Shown: piece after piece, positions 1-11,801 of the stretch
Position numbering within the stretch: the stretch's first letter is position 1
Layout: every line of letters starts with the position of its first letter
Origin: Schistosoma mansoni
Taxonomy: Eukaryota > Platyhelminthes > Trematoda > Strigeidida > Schistosomatidae
NCBI RefSeq assembly: GCF_000237925.1
Contig: NC_031499.1
Span: forward strand, 434,001 to 498,000
DNA: 64,000 nucleotides
Reading direction: 5' to 3'
Program-made: the position numbers and the translations under genes
Notes under the pieces: model-generated
Database searches by the model: none
What the model saw: the letters and a program-made list of their open reading frames with translations, nothing else
What the model was told of the DNA's origin: nothing

Positions 1-2455
1 ACAAATAATTTAGTCACTGCTATCAGGGGGGGGGAAACTATCATCAGCTGTTTTCTGATTATCATAACAAGTATGTTATATGACGCTGTTTTAACAGACT
101 TCAATACTTTTTTAAGCAAACATGGAGATTTTTTGTAACGAGATAAATGATGTGATTTTTCATTCAAATTCAAATTGTAAATTAAGCTAATAATAAAGGA
201 ATTCGATAATCCAAATACAGTTCATAAAATGTTTAGCCCGTGAATATATGAACTAACAGACAGTGAGTTACCAACAATAAAGGAGACCACGAGGTTTGTG
301 GAAAAGAGTCTTTTAAATTGTTTACACCTGGTCCTATCAATAAAACCTAGTAACGCAAATTAGCCTCTTTATTAGTGCCGGTTGTCATGCCAATACTGAT
401 TCAAATCTTATGAGGATTTCGAATTTGTCTAATAAGTTGACCATGTACAACTCAAATGTCAGAGTGTCAGTATGAAGTTTCCACCTCATCAGTAAATTGA
501 GCGTAGAGTTTCATAACCGTAAGTGTTAAATGTCTCGTTGTAACGAGTGTATAATAAGGCATATCATAGAATGTTTGAATTATCAACTTACTGGTTATAA
601 ACCAAATTAGCTCATGTTAAAGTCATTTTAAATCTGTCTTCATTCTAATGTTACAAAATCGAGTACAATGTACTTGAAGACTATTGTTTTGCAGTGGCAA
701 GATTCAAGTAATTAATTTCATTTCAGAAATGTTTAAATTTTACACTGATTTACTTTTGAGTGCTAACAATACGCATTAGTTTTGTAGGCTAAAAGTATCA
801 TAGAATAGATTCCTCATTGCATTTGTTGCCAGATGTAATAATTTTTGTATTTGGTTTCAAAGCTAAATTAAAATTCGTTCCACAGATTAATGATCTTTGT
901 GATTGTAAAAACTAAACTCTTATATTCTGCGTAATATTGTAGTGAACGAGAACACAGGCAGGGACAACCAAATGTATTTGAATGCAACCTTACCATATAT
1001 CATGGAAAGATCTTAGAACCATAAAGTAAATACTTCATTTACAAAGTATCCACCAGTTGTCCCAAACTTTGTTGTTCCTTCGTTTTCATACCAATCACTC
1101 TCTGTTCTCGTTTTCTTTGATCTTCCTAACCTTTCGCCTCCGGGCATTCCACTTTCGATTGTCAATACATACTGTTATTTCAACATACTAAGGATTTAGT
1201 TCATAACAAAAAAATTGTTAAAATCTTTTCAATTTTCAAGATAAAAGATGAAGACAAAACTTGATTGCTTTTCAACTATCTCGATTTAGATATATATGTA
1301 AACATGACTATCTTCCTTGTAAAAATACTTCTCGTCATACTGATTATTCAGTGGCGAAATTCATAGAATAATAATAATAATAATAATAAGATTTATTAAT
1401 TTAGACTTTAAGATAAATCTTTGTTTAAAGAATTTTGAGATAGGCTTATTAATAACATCCACTTATACATGTCGTTGACCGCCTGAAATATACAGTTAAT
1501 ACTTAACATACTCAACTCATTTCACTACAGTTTAGTGAGTTCGAGATACTTTCTTTGTACTTCCATCATATCATATTTTGGGTATTGCCATCTAATTTCA
1601 GTGTTTTGTATTGAACATTTTCTCGAAGAAGCCAACTCAGTCTCTTCATTAGGTCAAAGAATTTTTAAAAAATGTTACATTCTTATAAATGCATAATTTT
1701 TGAGTAAATAATCTGTCTTCACTACATTTATAGGTAAAAAAAAAATTATAACCTATACTAATAATAACCAGATCTGCGAGCAGCACTTCAGACTCATTTT
1801 ATTTTGTTCATTGAATGACCAACGTTAATGAATAAAGAAAGAAAATGGTTTCATTTTTCTATCGACAGACATCCACTGACAAAGATGATTTACTTCTTGT
1901 GAAAATATATTGACCATAATAAAATTGACATCGATGTCCCAAGCATTTCCTAATAGAATTTCTAAAGCTACACGTTCAATTAATGACTTAGATTTAGCGA
2001 TTATTTTTATTGACAAATAAATAATGTTGTAAATCATATGTTTAATGTTGTTTCTTTTTCTTCTGCTTTTGAATTCACACACACCGATAGTTTGACTGTT
2101 ATCTCTGTTGTGTTATGCAGTCTCCGATTTGATATCGATTGGTCCATTGTATAATTTTGCGCGTTGATGGCCCCTTGATTTTTATAAATCAAACAATTTT
2201 GCATAAACTACTTCATTGAAAAGTCCCACAATGTTTATTAGCGACATTCAGTGCCAATAACATCTTAAAACGGCAACAGGATGCCACAATGCTTGAAACC
2301 AATCAAGTCGGAATTAAGTATATTTGTTCTTTATAGTACTTCTCATGACGATAACAGATAATCCGGCTTCAAAGAGCGCTGAGGTTATCAAGACAATCTT
2401 ACCACAGTAGCTAAGCGGATTCCTATCTACCTCGAGAACTAAAATTTAGTTTAGT
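1..2455. other. AT-rich stretch without a recognised gene
   Basis: I see no exon, RNA gene or recognisable mobile element here. Open frames on either strand are short and low in complexity. A G homopolymer lies at about 27-34 and an (ATA)n run at 1366-1389. It could be intergenic or deep intron; nothing in the sequence decides. Confidence 0.5.
1366..1389. repeat. (ATA)n microsatellite
   Basis: Eight tandem AAT/ATA units, seen directly in the sequence. Confidence 0.9.
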
Positions 2456-2466
2456 AGGTGTGAGCT

Positions 2467-4017
2467 AGCTCCGCCTGTAACCCCTCCGGGGGGCTACTGC
2501 CGGTCCCAAGCCCGGATAAAGGAGGAGGGTTAGGCATGGGGTTAGCGACCCCATCCCGTGGAAAACTAACCCGCTAATAAAACGCTAATCAACAAAATTA
2601 TTCAAACCATGTAAACTCTGCCCTGGAAGTCAGAAAATATTCATTTAGAAGAGTTATGACGCCTTATGGTGAAAGTCACGGGGCCGCTACCACTTCTGAC
2701 AACCAACGCAACCATTTATTTAGGTACATGGAATGTTCGTACAATATAGGAGACCAGGAGAGCCATCCAAGTTGCTGCAGAAATGAAAAGATACAACATG
2801 GAGGTATTTGGAATCAGTGAAACACATTGGACGCAGGTTGTATAGGAATCTCGTAGACCCAGGATTGTCAAAGCCTCCTTCAAAACAAAGAAAGAAGGCA
2901 TTACAATGAACTTCATCTAATGCTATGCCCTTACCCACGATTACAATGAAGACGTTTAAGATCATTCTACGATAGGTTGCAGTCAATCGTTAAGGAACGC
3001 CCAACAAAGGACTTGACCATTCTGATTGGATATTTGAATGACAAGGTTGGAATGGACAACACTAAATACAAAGACGTCATGAGACGACATGGACTGGGAG
3101 AAAGGAACAAAAATGGTGAGATTTGCAAACTTATGTGCTTCAATAAATTGGTCATAGGCGGCACTATATTCCCACACAAACTCGTTCACAAAACCACCTG
3201 GACGTCACCGGATCACACTACACAGAACCAAATCGACCATATCTGCATCAACAAAAAGTTCAAGAGGACGATGGGGGATGTGAGAACCAGGAGACGAGCT
3301 GTTATGGCATCAGATCATCGTTTGCTGGTCGTCAAGATGAAATTAAAACTTAAGAAGCATTGGACAACGGGGCGGACAACATCACAAAAGTTTAGTACGG
3401 CTTTTCTTTAGGATACTGACAAACTCAACAAATTCAAGATAGCCCTCAATAATAAGTTCCAGGCCTTTCATGATCTACTCAATGGAGAGGGAACTACCAT
3501 GGAAAACAAGTGGGAAGGGATAAAAGAGGCGATAACTTCAAAATGTCATGAGGTTCTGGGCCACAAAAATCACCATCAAAAGGGATGGATCACTGTTGGT
3601 ACACTAGAGAAGATTGAAGAAACGTGGAACAAGAAGGCAGCAATCAATACCAGCCGAATAAGAGCAGAAAAAACCCAAGACACAAGCTGAATACACAGAA
3701 GCAAACAAGTAAGTGAAAAGTAGCATCAGAACTGTCAAACGTGAATATGTGGAAGATTTATCAATGACAGCGGAAAAGGCTGCAAGAGAAGGAAACATGA
3801 AACAACTGTATGACACAACAAAGAAACTCGCTGGAAATTACCGTAAAGCAGAACGACCAAGAACACATTACGCCGAGAAATTGAGGCAGACATGAGGAGA
3901 ATGAACAAAAGTTGGATAGAACTAGAAAGGATGGCCCAGGACAGAGTGGGTTGGAGAATGTTGGTCAGTGGTCTATGCTCCACTGGGAGTAACAGGCGTA
4001 AGTTAGTAAGTAAAGTA
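2467..4017 (+). mobile_element. RTE-type LINE (family R1), internally deleted copy
   Basis: This is a 1551-bp LINE insertion flanked by an 11-bp target-site duplication AGGTGTGAGCT (2456-2466 and 4018-4028). The 5' end shows the GC-rich leader also found at 27365. It is followed by AP-endonuclease coding sequence in pieces: 2977-3411 carries the GGTIFPHK region and the QIDHICI motif, and 3499-3895 carries the linker. At about 3857-3866 the sequence jumps to the extreme C-terminus and 3' UTR, so roughly 1.4 kb including the reverse transcriptase is missing. The 3' end is a TAAG-type tail. The jump falls at a shared CCAA(A)GAACA, so template switching or splicing of the RNA before insertion is possible. 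RTE clade is inferred from the single-frame layout and about 3.1 kb full length of the copy at 27365-30464. The frame has stops and shifts. Confidence 0.85.
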
Positions 4018-4028
4018 AGGTGTGAGCT

Positions 4029-6188
4029 GCTGATAATTCTCAAGTCTTGACATTACGGATATAAAGTGCTTCGGGGTTACCGACAGTCCTTTATTGAGAA
4101 TCTACTTTTTAGTAGAGCTCTCTCTCTGTGAAAATACTACCGAATTTCTCCAAGTGGTTTGTTAAATAGATAAGTAAGTTTTAATGTGCTTAGAAATTGA
4201 ACTGATTTGTGTGAACACGACTTAAGTAATACCATTTAGTTTGAAGTTGAAAAAGTCACCATGAATTGATTTTTTAAATAAGCTCTTTTAACTTCAATCA
4301 ACGAATTAGATAATAAAGTCTTGTAAATTTTGTCGTCTTTAACAAAAAGAGCGAGCATGAAAGTCTTCATTTGCAAGGTGAACAGTCAAAACTTCAGTAC
4401 TGTAACTTATACATTTTTGAGGCTTCTCCATTAAGTTTGATTATAATGAATTCTTAATACTGTATACTATCATTTGATATAATATTGGCTTATTCACACA
4501 CACACATTCAATTCATTTTGTAACTATCTAAACAACAATATCTAACCAAAGGAATAATCAATTATTTGATCGAATTCTTATATTACATAATACAATCAGT
4601 GTGAATAGTTAAGTCGAGTAACATTAATAGATACTTTTCTTATTAAATATTCTATTCTTGTGACAAAGTTCAAGTGATCTGTCAGAATTTATGCACTAAT
4701 AAATTGTAATTAAATTAAGATAATTTATTGTTTTAATTCATTGAATAGAGTGCATTTAATCAGCAATACAAATTGAGAAGTAAAATTTTAAAAAAATGAT
4801 TTAAAAGTAACTAATTTATACAAATTAACAGAATTCGTCAATTGCCAACCGTCAATCGTTATTAGTTGTACAACTAGAATGTTTCAAGAAGCTTGAATTC
4901 TAGCTAATGGTTTAAATGAACTACTAAGGTAAAACATTGAAAATAAAAAAAGAATTCAAAATCTTCAGTGTATAATGAATGAAAAAAAAAACTAGCTGAA
5001 ATAGAACACAATATGTTGCAGGGATTTCTTTTAGAAACCAGATTATTCAGTATGCCGGACGTGACCAGCTTAATTTTGTCATTTATGTTAAGAATGCAAT
5101 GGTCAGTTGTTTAGAGTATACACTAATAATCATTACTGATTCGAGTAAGTGATTTTCAGTTATTAATGAATAAATGAGTTTATAGTTGTAAAAATGGATA
5201 AATAGAATACCGGTCCATAGCCAAACTACAGTGATACGGTGTGGCCAATTACCAACTAACCAGGTAACCGAATTATCGATCCAAGCCCTGATAAGCTGGT
5301 AACAAAGATAAGACCTTTGAACAGAGGAATAGATATTTTATCCAACAAAATAACATGTTTATATACAAATTATTAAAAGAAAAATACCATGTTTAGATGT
5401 CTTAAACGGTTAGAGGATATCGTCTTTATAGGTCACTTGTTAGCCATTAAATCACGACCTGATTTTTAGGTTTAATTTTTACTTTTCATATCATTTAAAC
5501 GGTATACATTACACAGCATCCAAGACAAAGCTTTTAATTCCGTTTCTGGTACCATATATTATGGTCAAAATAAAACAGTTCCGATCAAAATCACGTATTG
5601 TCAATAAGAGATAACATAGTTGTGTTATATATTCTACTTTAAAATGTAATGAATATACTAGTTGGTTTTCACTCACAAGAATAAAAAGTAACATAAAACC
5701 CAAAAAACGGAAATTATTAAACATTAAACAGCATATTTTAGTTGTATTATAAACTAACAAGACTGCAATAAATACCAAATTTACAAAGTAATAAATGAAT
5801 ATTTGGAGAAGTTCTTAAATGAGTAAAGCAAAAATTCACTTCGTTCTTGTAAGTAATTTAATAACTACTTGTTGATAACCGTTTCTCCATTAGGCTGAAT
5901 TTCATGATTAAAGCCTAACCTTATCCACTAGCCAACATTTTATACAAATAGTTACAGACAATAAATCGCAGACAAAATACCAACTATTCTAGTTGATAGG
6001 CATTTATTGCCTTCAAAAATCCATAGACGATTGATTCTACCTAGTTAATAATTCTAGGGAGATGAATAAAACATAAGAAACAGATCGCTGAAACTGATAT
6101 ATACTGACTAACACAATGGACAAACTAAATTTATTTGATCATCCTTAATATGAATTAGCTGAAAACGCATTGAAAAATAGAATACAAG
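4029..6188. other. AT-rich stretch without a recognised gene
   Basis: No gene is recognised. There is a short CA run at about 4496-4506 and many A/T homopolymers. The longest frame (5509-5778, minus) has no motif I recognise. A segment near 5205-5325 resembles in reverse a segment near 18430-18500 (shared TCAGGGCTT and a nearby GGTAAC/GGTTACC), which may be an old short repeat. Confidence 0.45.
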
Positions 6189-6280
6189 TGTGGCGGTAAA
6201 TGAATCCGCAAAATCAATAGCTCTGTAAGTATTCGACATTAGATGCTGACCACATTAGTTTTAATGGACTCATTTAGCTG
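6189..6280 (+). repeat. CsRn1-type LTR fragment
   Basis: The first 90 or so bases match the start of the LTRs at 6454, 16484 and 57446 (shared core CAAAATCAATAGCTC). It stops abruptly where the Gypsy-B gag begins, with GAGCCT at the joint. It is a fossil fragment older than the whole CsRn1-type element just downstream. Confidence 0.75.
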
Positions 6281-6453
6281 AGCCTGTGATGAAACGGTTG
6301 GATATACACTCAGATTTAAATGCTTTTAAGGATTACATGGAGAGGTTCGGAATCTGGGCTATAACCAAGGAAGATAGTGAGGATTTTAATGTTGTGGTTC
6401 ATTTCCTTACGTTTGTAGTAACCTGCTTTTCTCGACAAGAACGCGATTGGTAT

Positions 6454-6779
6454 TGTAGCTGTAAATAATTCCCCAAAATCAATAGCTCATTAAGTGTTCG
6501 ATATTGGATGCTGACCATGTTGTTTAAGTGGACTTGTTTAACTGAAGGCTTTCGGTCATGCATCCGTACCAGATCACGTTTCAACACGGCGTGGGACACA
6601 GCTCCTACGTTTCATTAGCCAGCTTATAGAAAAGGTCCTCGATATATTGGTAACGAATCAAATATATCTTTCCTGCCTCTTCTCGTCTGACTTCTGATTT
6701 CTATCTGACTCGGAACGATCGAATATAGAAGGTGCTACTGGTAGCTAGTTGTAAAACTAGAACATCCGTTGCATCGTCA
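6454..6779 (+). repeat. 5' LTR of the CsRn1-type element
   Basis: Begins TGTAGC and ends CGTCA; 326 bp. Nearly identical to 11476-11801. Confidence 0.95.
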
Positions 6780-6780
6780 T

Positions 6781-6798
6781 TGGTGAGACCGACGTGAT
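6781..6798 (+). promoter_or_regulatory. Primer-binding site, tRNA-Trp type
   Basis: One base after the LTR the sequence reads TGGTGAGACCGACGTGAT. From memory this differs at two positions from the tRNA-Trp primer site used by avian retroviruses. Use of tRNA-Trp is the reported habit of the CsRn1 clade, so it supports the family call. Confidence 0.75.
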
Positions 6799-7091
6799 CT
6801 GGTACACCAAGTCAATATACTGTGAGTCTGTTCCATTTTGGAATATTATTATTGTTATTCTTTATTTGAATTTTATATATTGTGATATACTTTTTTTCGC
6901 GAATTTTTTTTTTCCGGATATATTTTAATTAGACATTTTTCGTTATCTATATTACTATATAGATACTATATTACTATCACTCACCCAAGGTTTTTAAGTT
7001 AAAGTCTATTCCCCCTATTTCGATTCAGTTAACGCCATTTTGGCCCGACAATATCGAGTCCTGGTTCTGCTATGCAGAAGCCGATTTTTGC

Positions 7092-7802
7092 ATGCACGGA
7101 ATCACGGACTCGCGCACACGTTTCCTCGCGGTAGTTAAGGCGTTACCGCGCGAGTTTAACAGGTACGTAACACCTAGTATGTTTACTAATGATGTTCCCG
7201 AACCTTACGAAACGCTTAAACTATCGATTTTAAAACGCGGAGACCTAACTGATCGACAACGGTTAGACCAACTCCTTAACAATATCGACTTACAACATGG
7301 TTCTGCGACGGACATGTTGCTTAGAATGAGAGAAGTCATTGGCCAACGAACTTTCGATGATGGCCTATTTAGACAACTTTTCTTGTCTAAACTCCCTCAA
7401 CAGGTGCAGGCAGTGCTTGTTTCATTTCAAAACAATGCCATAGATGAACTAGCTGCATCTGCCGATCGAATCTTGGAAATCACCAAATTTTCTAAGGCCG
7501 AGGTTTTTACTATCAAAGAAAAACCCCAATCGACCTCGACTGACATGGCCGGACTATGTCACACGCTTACAAGATATCTTAGAGTTCGTAATGACCGTAG
7601 TCGGTCAAAATCCTCACGTAGGATCGTTTCACGTAAGAGATCTGTCTCTCGACCACGAGAGACAGACAATCCCGACTGGTGCTGGTATCACAACCAGTAC
7701 GGTAAATCCTCTAGAAATTGCAGGAAGCCCTGCAATTATCCGACTTCAAAATCGAGTGACACGAAAAACAGTTCGGGAAACTTCCCAGCCGGCACGCGTT
7801 AA
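7092..7802 (+). CDS. gag: Gag of the CsRn1-type element
   Basis: An open frame of 236 residues from the first ATG. Gag-like sequence also runs upstream in the same frame (a PFWPDN motif near 7030), so the true start may lie before 7092. The C-terminal part is basic and Arg/Ser-rich. It ends in the CHCC box near residues 196-213 (C, H, C, C spaced x2, x9, x3), the nucleic-acid-binding motif that replaces the usual CCHC knuckle in this clade. Pol follows in another frame. Fossil-element gene; no host role is implied. Confidence 0.85.
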   Translation: MHGITDSRTRFLAVVKALPREFNRYVTPSMFTNDVPEPYETLKLSILKRGDLTDRQRLDQLLNNIDLQHGSATDMLLRMREVIGQRTFDDGLFRQLFLSKLPQQVQAVLVSFQNNAIDELAASADRILEITKFSKAEVFTIKEKPQSTSTDMAGLCHTLTRYLRVRNDRSRSKSSRRIVSRKRSVSRPRETDNPDWCWYHNQYGKSSRNCRKPCNYPTSKSSDTKNSSGNFPAGTR

Positions 7803-7849
7803 CGGCAACCGTAGCCGGCGAACACAGCCGCCTCTTATATGTCACGGAT

Positions 7850-10800
7850 GTGACTACGAAAGTTCGCTACCTCGTCGACACTGGCGCAGAAGTTAGCGTT
7901 CTTCCAGCAAATCCCGACGACAGACTTCGCGAGTCTGTTTTAAGTTTACAGGCGGCAAACGGAAAACCGATCGCTACTTACGGTAAAAGGTACGTCTACC
8001 TTAACGTGGGTTTACGCAAACCCATACATTGGATCTTCGTTGTTGCAGATGTTTCTATGCCAATCATTGGTATAGACCTGTTACAACACCACAATCTACT
8101 CATCGACACACGCTCACGAAGGTTAATAGACGGAAACACTAAGTTATCCGTTTGCGTAACTCCTTGTTCTGGTTGCAGGTTATCCCCAGTCACGATTAAG
8201 CACGCCATAGACCCCTTGTACCAATCAGTACTCGACAAATACCCCGGGATATACCAATCGCAATCGAAATTACCTTGTGTAACCAGCAATGTTACACATC
8301 ACATCTCGACTACAGGACCACCTGTATTTTCGAAAGCTCGAAGACTCGCTCCCGAGAAGCTTAGGTTAGCTAAAAACGAATTCGACCACATGATGGACCT
8401 AGGGATAATTCGACCATCGAATAGTCCATGGTCATCCCCATTGCACATGGTCCCTAAAAAGGACAGCAATGATTGGCGGCCAACTGGTGATTATCGGCGT
8501 CTGAATGCTAAAACCATTCCCGATCGTTACCCGCTGCCTCATATTCACGATTTGACAGCTACCTTGAAAGGTACAACTGTTTTTTCAAAAATCGACTTAG
8601 TTAAGGCTTATAACCAAATACCGATGGCACCTGACGACATTCCTAAAACCGCCATCATCACTCCTTTCGGTCTTTACGAATTTCTACGAATGCCTTTTGG
8701 TTTAAGAAATGCGGCTCAAACCTTCCAAAGGTTTATAGACGACGTCTTCCGAGGTCTCAACTTCGTACATGCGTATGTTGATGACTGTCTAATAGCAAGT
8801 CCGGACAGAGAATCGCATCTCAAGCATCTGGACATTGTTTTCGATCGACTCCAAAGGCATGGCATTACTGTCAACATTCAGAAATGCCAAATCGGGACTA
8901 ACTCCTTAGACTTCTTAGGACACACTATTGATGCCCAAGGCATCCGACCCCTTAGGAGCAAAGTGGCGGCCATTCTGGATTACCCAGAACCGACCACGAT
9001 CAAGCACTTACGAACTTTCAACGGACTCGTAAGTTTCTATAGACGGTTCATACCTAAATGCGCGTCCCTTATGAAACCGTTAACCGATCAGCTTCGTGGA
9101 AATGCGAAATCAATTAGTTTAGACGACATAGCCCGTAAAGCATTCCCCACAGTTAAGGAACACATCGCTAAAGCAACCCTGCTTGCTCATCAGGACACTC
9201 AAGCGCCCATTAGTATCGCAGTAGACGCATCCGACTCAGCAATCGGAGCAGTCTTACAACAATGGGTTAACAACTCGTGGCAACCTCTAGGATTTTTCTC
9301 GAGACGGTTGTTAGACGCGGAATCTAGGTACAGCACGTTCGGTAGGGAACTCCTAGCTATGTATTGTGCTGTACGGCATTTTCAACATTCCATCGAAGGA
9401 AGAGAATTCACGCTTTTTACCGATCACAAACCTCTTACCTTCTCTTTAAATTCATCTTCAGACAAGTACTCACCGCGAGAGTCTCGACAACTCGACTACA
9501 TTTCGCAGTTTACTTCAGACATACAACATATTTCTGGAGCAAACAATGTAGTCGCAGACGCCTTGTCTCGAATTAGCTCCTTGAACAGTTTCCAAGGAAT
9601 CGACCTTCTTAAACTCGCTCAGCTTCAAAAAGAAGACATTGATCTTCAGCATGAGTTATCCTCGACAACTCTTAAACTAAGTGTTAGGCAGATGGGAACA
9701 GGTAAGGAAACCTTACTCTGTGACACATCTACAGGTAGGGATCGTCCAATTGTACCAAAACATTATCGCCGCAACGTCTTCAATACGTTGCACAATCTTT
9801 CTCATCCAGGTGCTCGTGCAACAGTCAAACTTATAGCCGAACGCTTTTGCTGGCCTGGCATGAATAAAGACGTGAGGGAGTGGGCACGCTCCTGTGTTAG
9901 CTGTCAGAAAGCTAAGGTCGTAAGACACAACAAATGTCCCTTAGGCTCTTTCAAAACCCCTGACGCTCGTTTCGACCACGTCCATATAGATTTGGTAGGA
10001 CCCTTACCCGACTCGAACGGATACTCATATCTCCTAACATGCGTGGACCGTTTTACTCGATGGCCAGAAGCAGTACCGATTAAGGACATTACTGCTGAAA
10101 CCGTGGCCCGCGCTTTCGTCGAACGATGGGTAGCAAATTTCGGCTGCCCTTCCACAATCACTACAGACCGCGGACGCCAGTTCGAATCTGGACTTTTCCG
10201 TTGTCTAACCTCACTTTTAGGAATCACGCGCTTCCGAACGACCGCCTACCACCCACAAGCAAACGGGTTGGTAGAACGTTTTCATCGACAACTAAAAGCC
10301 TCATTATCAGCTTCAAACGTTTCACAGTGGACAGACGCTCTTCCACTCGTCTTGCTAGGTATCCGCAATGCAGTGAAAGCTGACATTGGATACACGGCAT
10401 CTCAACTCGTTTACGGAACGACACTCCGACTCCCAGGAGAATTCGTGGATCCTTCAGCTTCTTCATTGAACATGGATCTAAACTCTTACACGAGTAGGCT
10501 TACAAACGCTATGCGTTCAGTTAAACCTGCTCACACTCGACCTCAATCAACTGATGTTTTCGTTCAACCCGAATTACGACATAGTACACACGTCTTCATT
10601 CGTCGAGACTCACATCGACGACCCCTCGAATCAGCATACGAAGGACCCTTCAAAGTTCTTCAACGCGAACCTAAGTACTATGTAGTCGATAAGAACGGTA
10701 CGAACGATAGCATCAGTATCGATCGACTCAAAGCTGCGTACCTAGAAGGAAACCCTAGCTACGTCGATTTTCCTTCGGTACAAGCAAACGACACAGCTAC

Positions 10801-10933
10801 TACACTTGTAGTACCCTACACGACAACCGACACACAACTTGATACTTCGCCAACGACAATAGATAAACCTAAAACAACGCGTTCTGGAAGACGAGTAAGA
10901 TTTCCAGAACATCTTATCGAATATTGCACGTAG
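7850..10933 (+). CDS. pol: Pol polyprotein of the CsRn1-type element
   Basis: A single open frame of 1027 residues. Domains in order: aspartic protease with [12 protein letters not shown] near residue 9; reverse transcriptase with [23 protein letters not shown] and the YVDD catalytic box near residue 308; RNase H with [14 protein letters not shown] and TDHKPLTF around 455-590; integrase with a His/Cys zinc region ending SCVSCQK, then the core with DLVGPL, TTDRG and [12 protein letters not shown]; and a C-terminal region ending [12 protein letters not shown]. The domain order is Ty3/Gypsy. Length is usual for a CsRn1-clade pol. The start given is the first ATG and lies just upstream of the protease. 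Confidence 0.93.
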   Translation: MTTKVRYLVDTGAEVSVLPANPDDRLRESVLSLQAANGKPIATYGKRYVYLNVGLRKPIHWIFVVADVSMPIIGIDLLQHHNLLIDTRSRRLIDGNTKLSVCVTPCSGCRLSPVTIKHAIDPLYQSVLDKYPGIYQSQSKLPCVTSNVTHHISTTGPPVFSKARRLAPEKLRLAKNEFDHMMDLGIIRPSNSPWSSPLHMVPKKDSNDWRPTGDYRRLNAKTIPDRYPLPHIHDLTATLKGTTVFSKIDLVKAYNQIPMAPDDIPKTAIITPFGLYEFLRMPFGLRNAAQTFQRFIDDVFRGLNFVHAYVDDCLIASPDRESHLKHLDIVFDRLQRHGITVNIQKCQIGTNSLDFLGHTIDAQGIRPLRSKVAAILDYPEPTTIKHLRTFNGLVSFYRRFIPKCASLMKPLTDQLRGNAKSISLDDIARKAFPTVKEHIAKATLLAHQDTQAPISIAVDASDSAIGAVLQQWVNNSWQPLGFFSRRLLDAESRYSTFGRELLAMYCAVRHFQHSIEGREFTLFTDHKPLTFSLNSSSDKYSPRESRQLDYISQFTSDIQHISGANNVVADALSRISSLNSFQGIDLLKLAQLQKEDIDLQHELSSTTLKLSVRQMGTGKETLLCDTSTGRDRPIVPKHYRRNVFNTLHNLSHPGARATVKLIAERFCWPGMNKDVREWARSCVSCQKAKVVRHNKCPLGSFKTPDARFDHVHIDLVGPLPDSNGYSYLLTCVDRFTRWPEAVPIKDITAETVARAFVERWVANFGCPSTITTDRGRQFESGLFRCLTSLLGITRFRTTAYHPQANGLVERFHRQLKASLSASNVSQWTDALPLVLLGIRNAVKADIGYTASQLVYGTTLRLPGEFVDPSASSLNMDLNSYTSRLTNAMRSVKPAHTRPQSTDVFVQPELRHSTHVFIRRDSHRRPLESAYEGPFKVLQREPKYYVVDKNGTNDSISIDRLKAAYLEGNPSYVDFPSVQANDTATTLVVPYTTTDTQLDTSPTTIDKPKTTRSGRRVRFPEHLIEYCT

Positions 10934-11050
10934 GACATAAGCTTTATCTTGAATTACACTTTCATAGTTTATTATAAATTTTTTTTTTTAATATGCTCAT
11001 TTTTTTTTATTTATATAAAAAAAACCAAAAAAAAAAACAAAACATTATTT

Positions 11051-11089
11051 TTTTGAGCGTATATATATATATTTATATATATATATATA
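11051..11089. repeat. (TA)n-rich low-complexity run
   Basis: TA dinucleotides flanked by A and T homopolymers in the 3' untranslated part of the CsRn1-type element. A similar run sits at the equivalent place in the second copy (16018-16039). Confidence 0.85.
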
Positions 11090-11475
11090 AAAAAAAAACC
11101 ATTTTTTTTCCCGATCGCTTTAACGCTGTTTGTAAGTGTATTAGTTTATTCATTTTTTTTCCCCGCTCATCTTGTTTCCCTACGCAAGTACGAGTGTATT
11201 TTTGACATGCACTCACACGTTCTATTTTTCCTCTTTTCCAGGACGGCTGGAAAAGAACGACGAAGTTTCGCAAGAAACCGGAATTTTTCATTGTACTATA
11301 TTTCTTTATTGCTATGTTGTACATTTTGGTCCCATAGTTTAAGGAAAGACGACCAGACGCTGCTAAACGAAGCAAGCTATCAGAAGAGTGTTTACCAACG
11401 ACAAACTCGTTGGGTTTAAACTTCTGGCTGGTCACGTCTTAGGGGCATCACTACCTCACTAGGGGGGGAGTGATC

Positions 11476-11801
11476 TGTAGCTGTAAATAATTCCCCAAAA
11501 TCAATAGCTCATTAAGTGTTCGATATTGGATGCTGACCATGTTGTTTAAGTGGACTTGTTTAACTGAAGGCTTTCGGTCATGCATCCGTACCAGATCACG
11601 TTTCAACACGGCGTGGGACACAGCTCCTACGTTTCATTAGCCAGCTTATAGAAAAGGTCCTCGATATATTGGTAACGAATCAAATATATCTTTCCTGCCT
11701 CTTCTCGTCTGACTTCTGATTTCTATCTGACTCGGAACGATCGAATATAGAAGGTGCTACTGGTAGCTAGTTGTAAAACTAGAACATCCGTTGTATCGTC
11801 A
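11476..11801 (+). repeat. 3' LTR of the CsRn1-type element
   Basis: 326 bp. A G-rich purine tract ends just before it (about 11461-11470). Partner of 6454-6779. Confidence 0.95.

Larger units (their letters stand above)
6454..11801 (+). mobile_element. CsRn1/Boudicca-like Gypsy element, looks whole and young
   Basis: A 5348-bp LTR element with LTRs at 6454-6779 and 11476-11801 (326 bp each). By eye they differ at one position, so insertion was recent. A 4-bp duplication GTAT flanks it (6450-6453, 11802-11805) and places it inside the family-C solo LTR. A primer-binding site follows the 5' LTR and a purine tract precedes the 3' LTR. Gag carries the CHCC box (C-x2-H-x9-C-x3-C) that defines the CsRn1 clade, and pol is open from protease to the integrase C-terminus. 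Boudicca of S. mansoni is the obvious relative. Confidence 0.93.

Noticed and set aside
1825-2082. 85-residue minus-strand frame
   Set aside because: No recognisable motif, no splice context, and AT-rich composition like the flanks; not reported as a gene.
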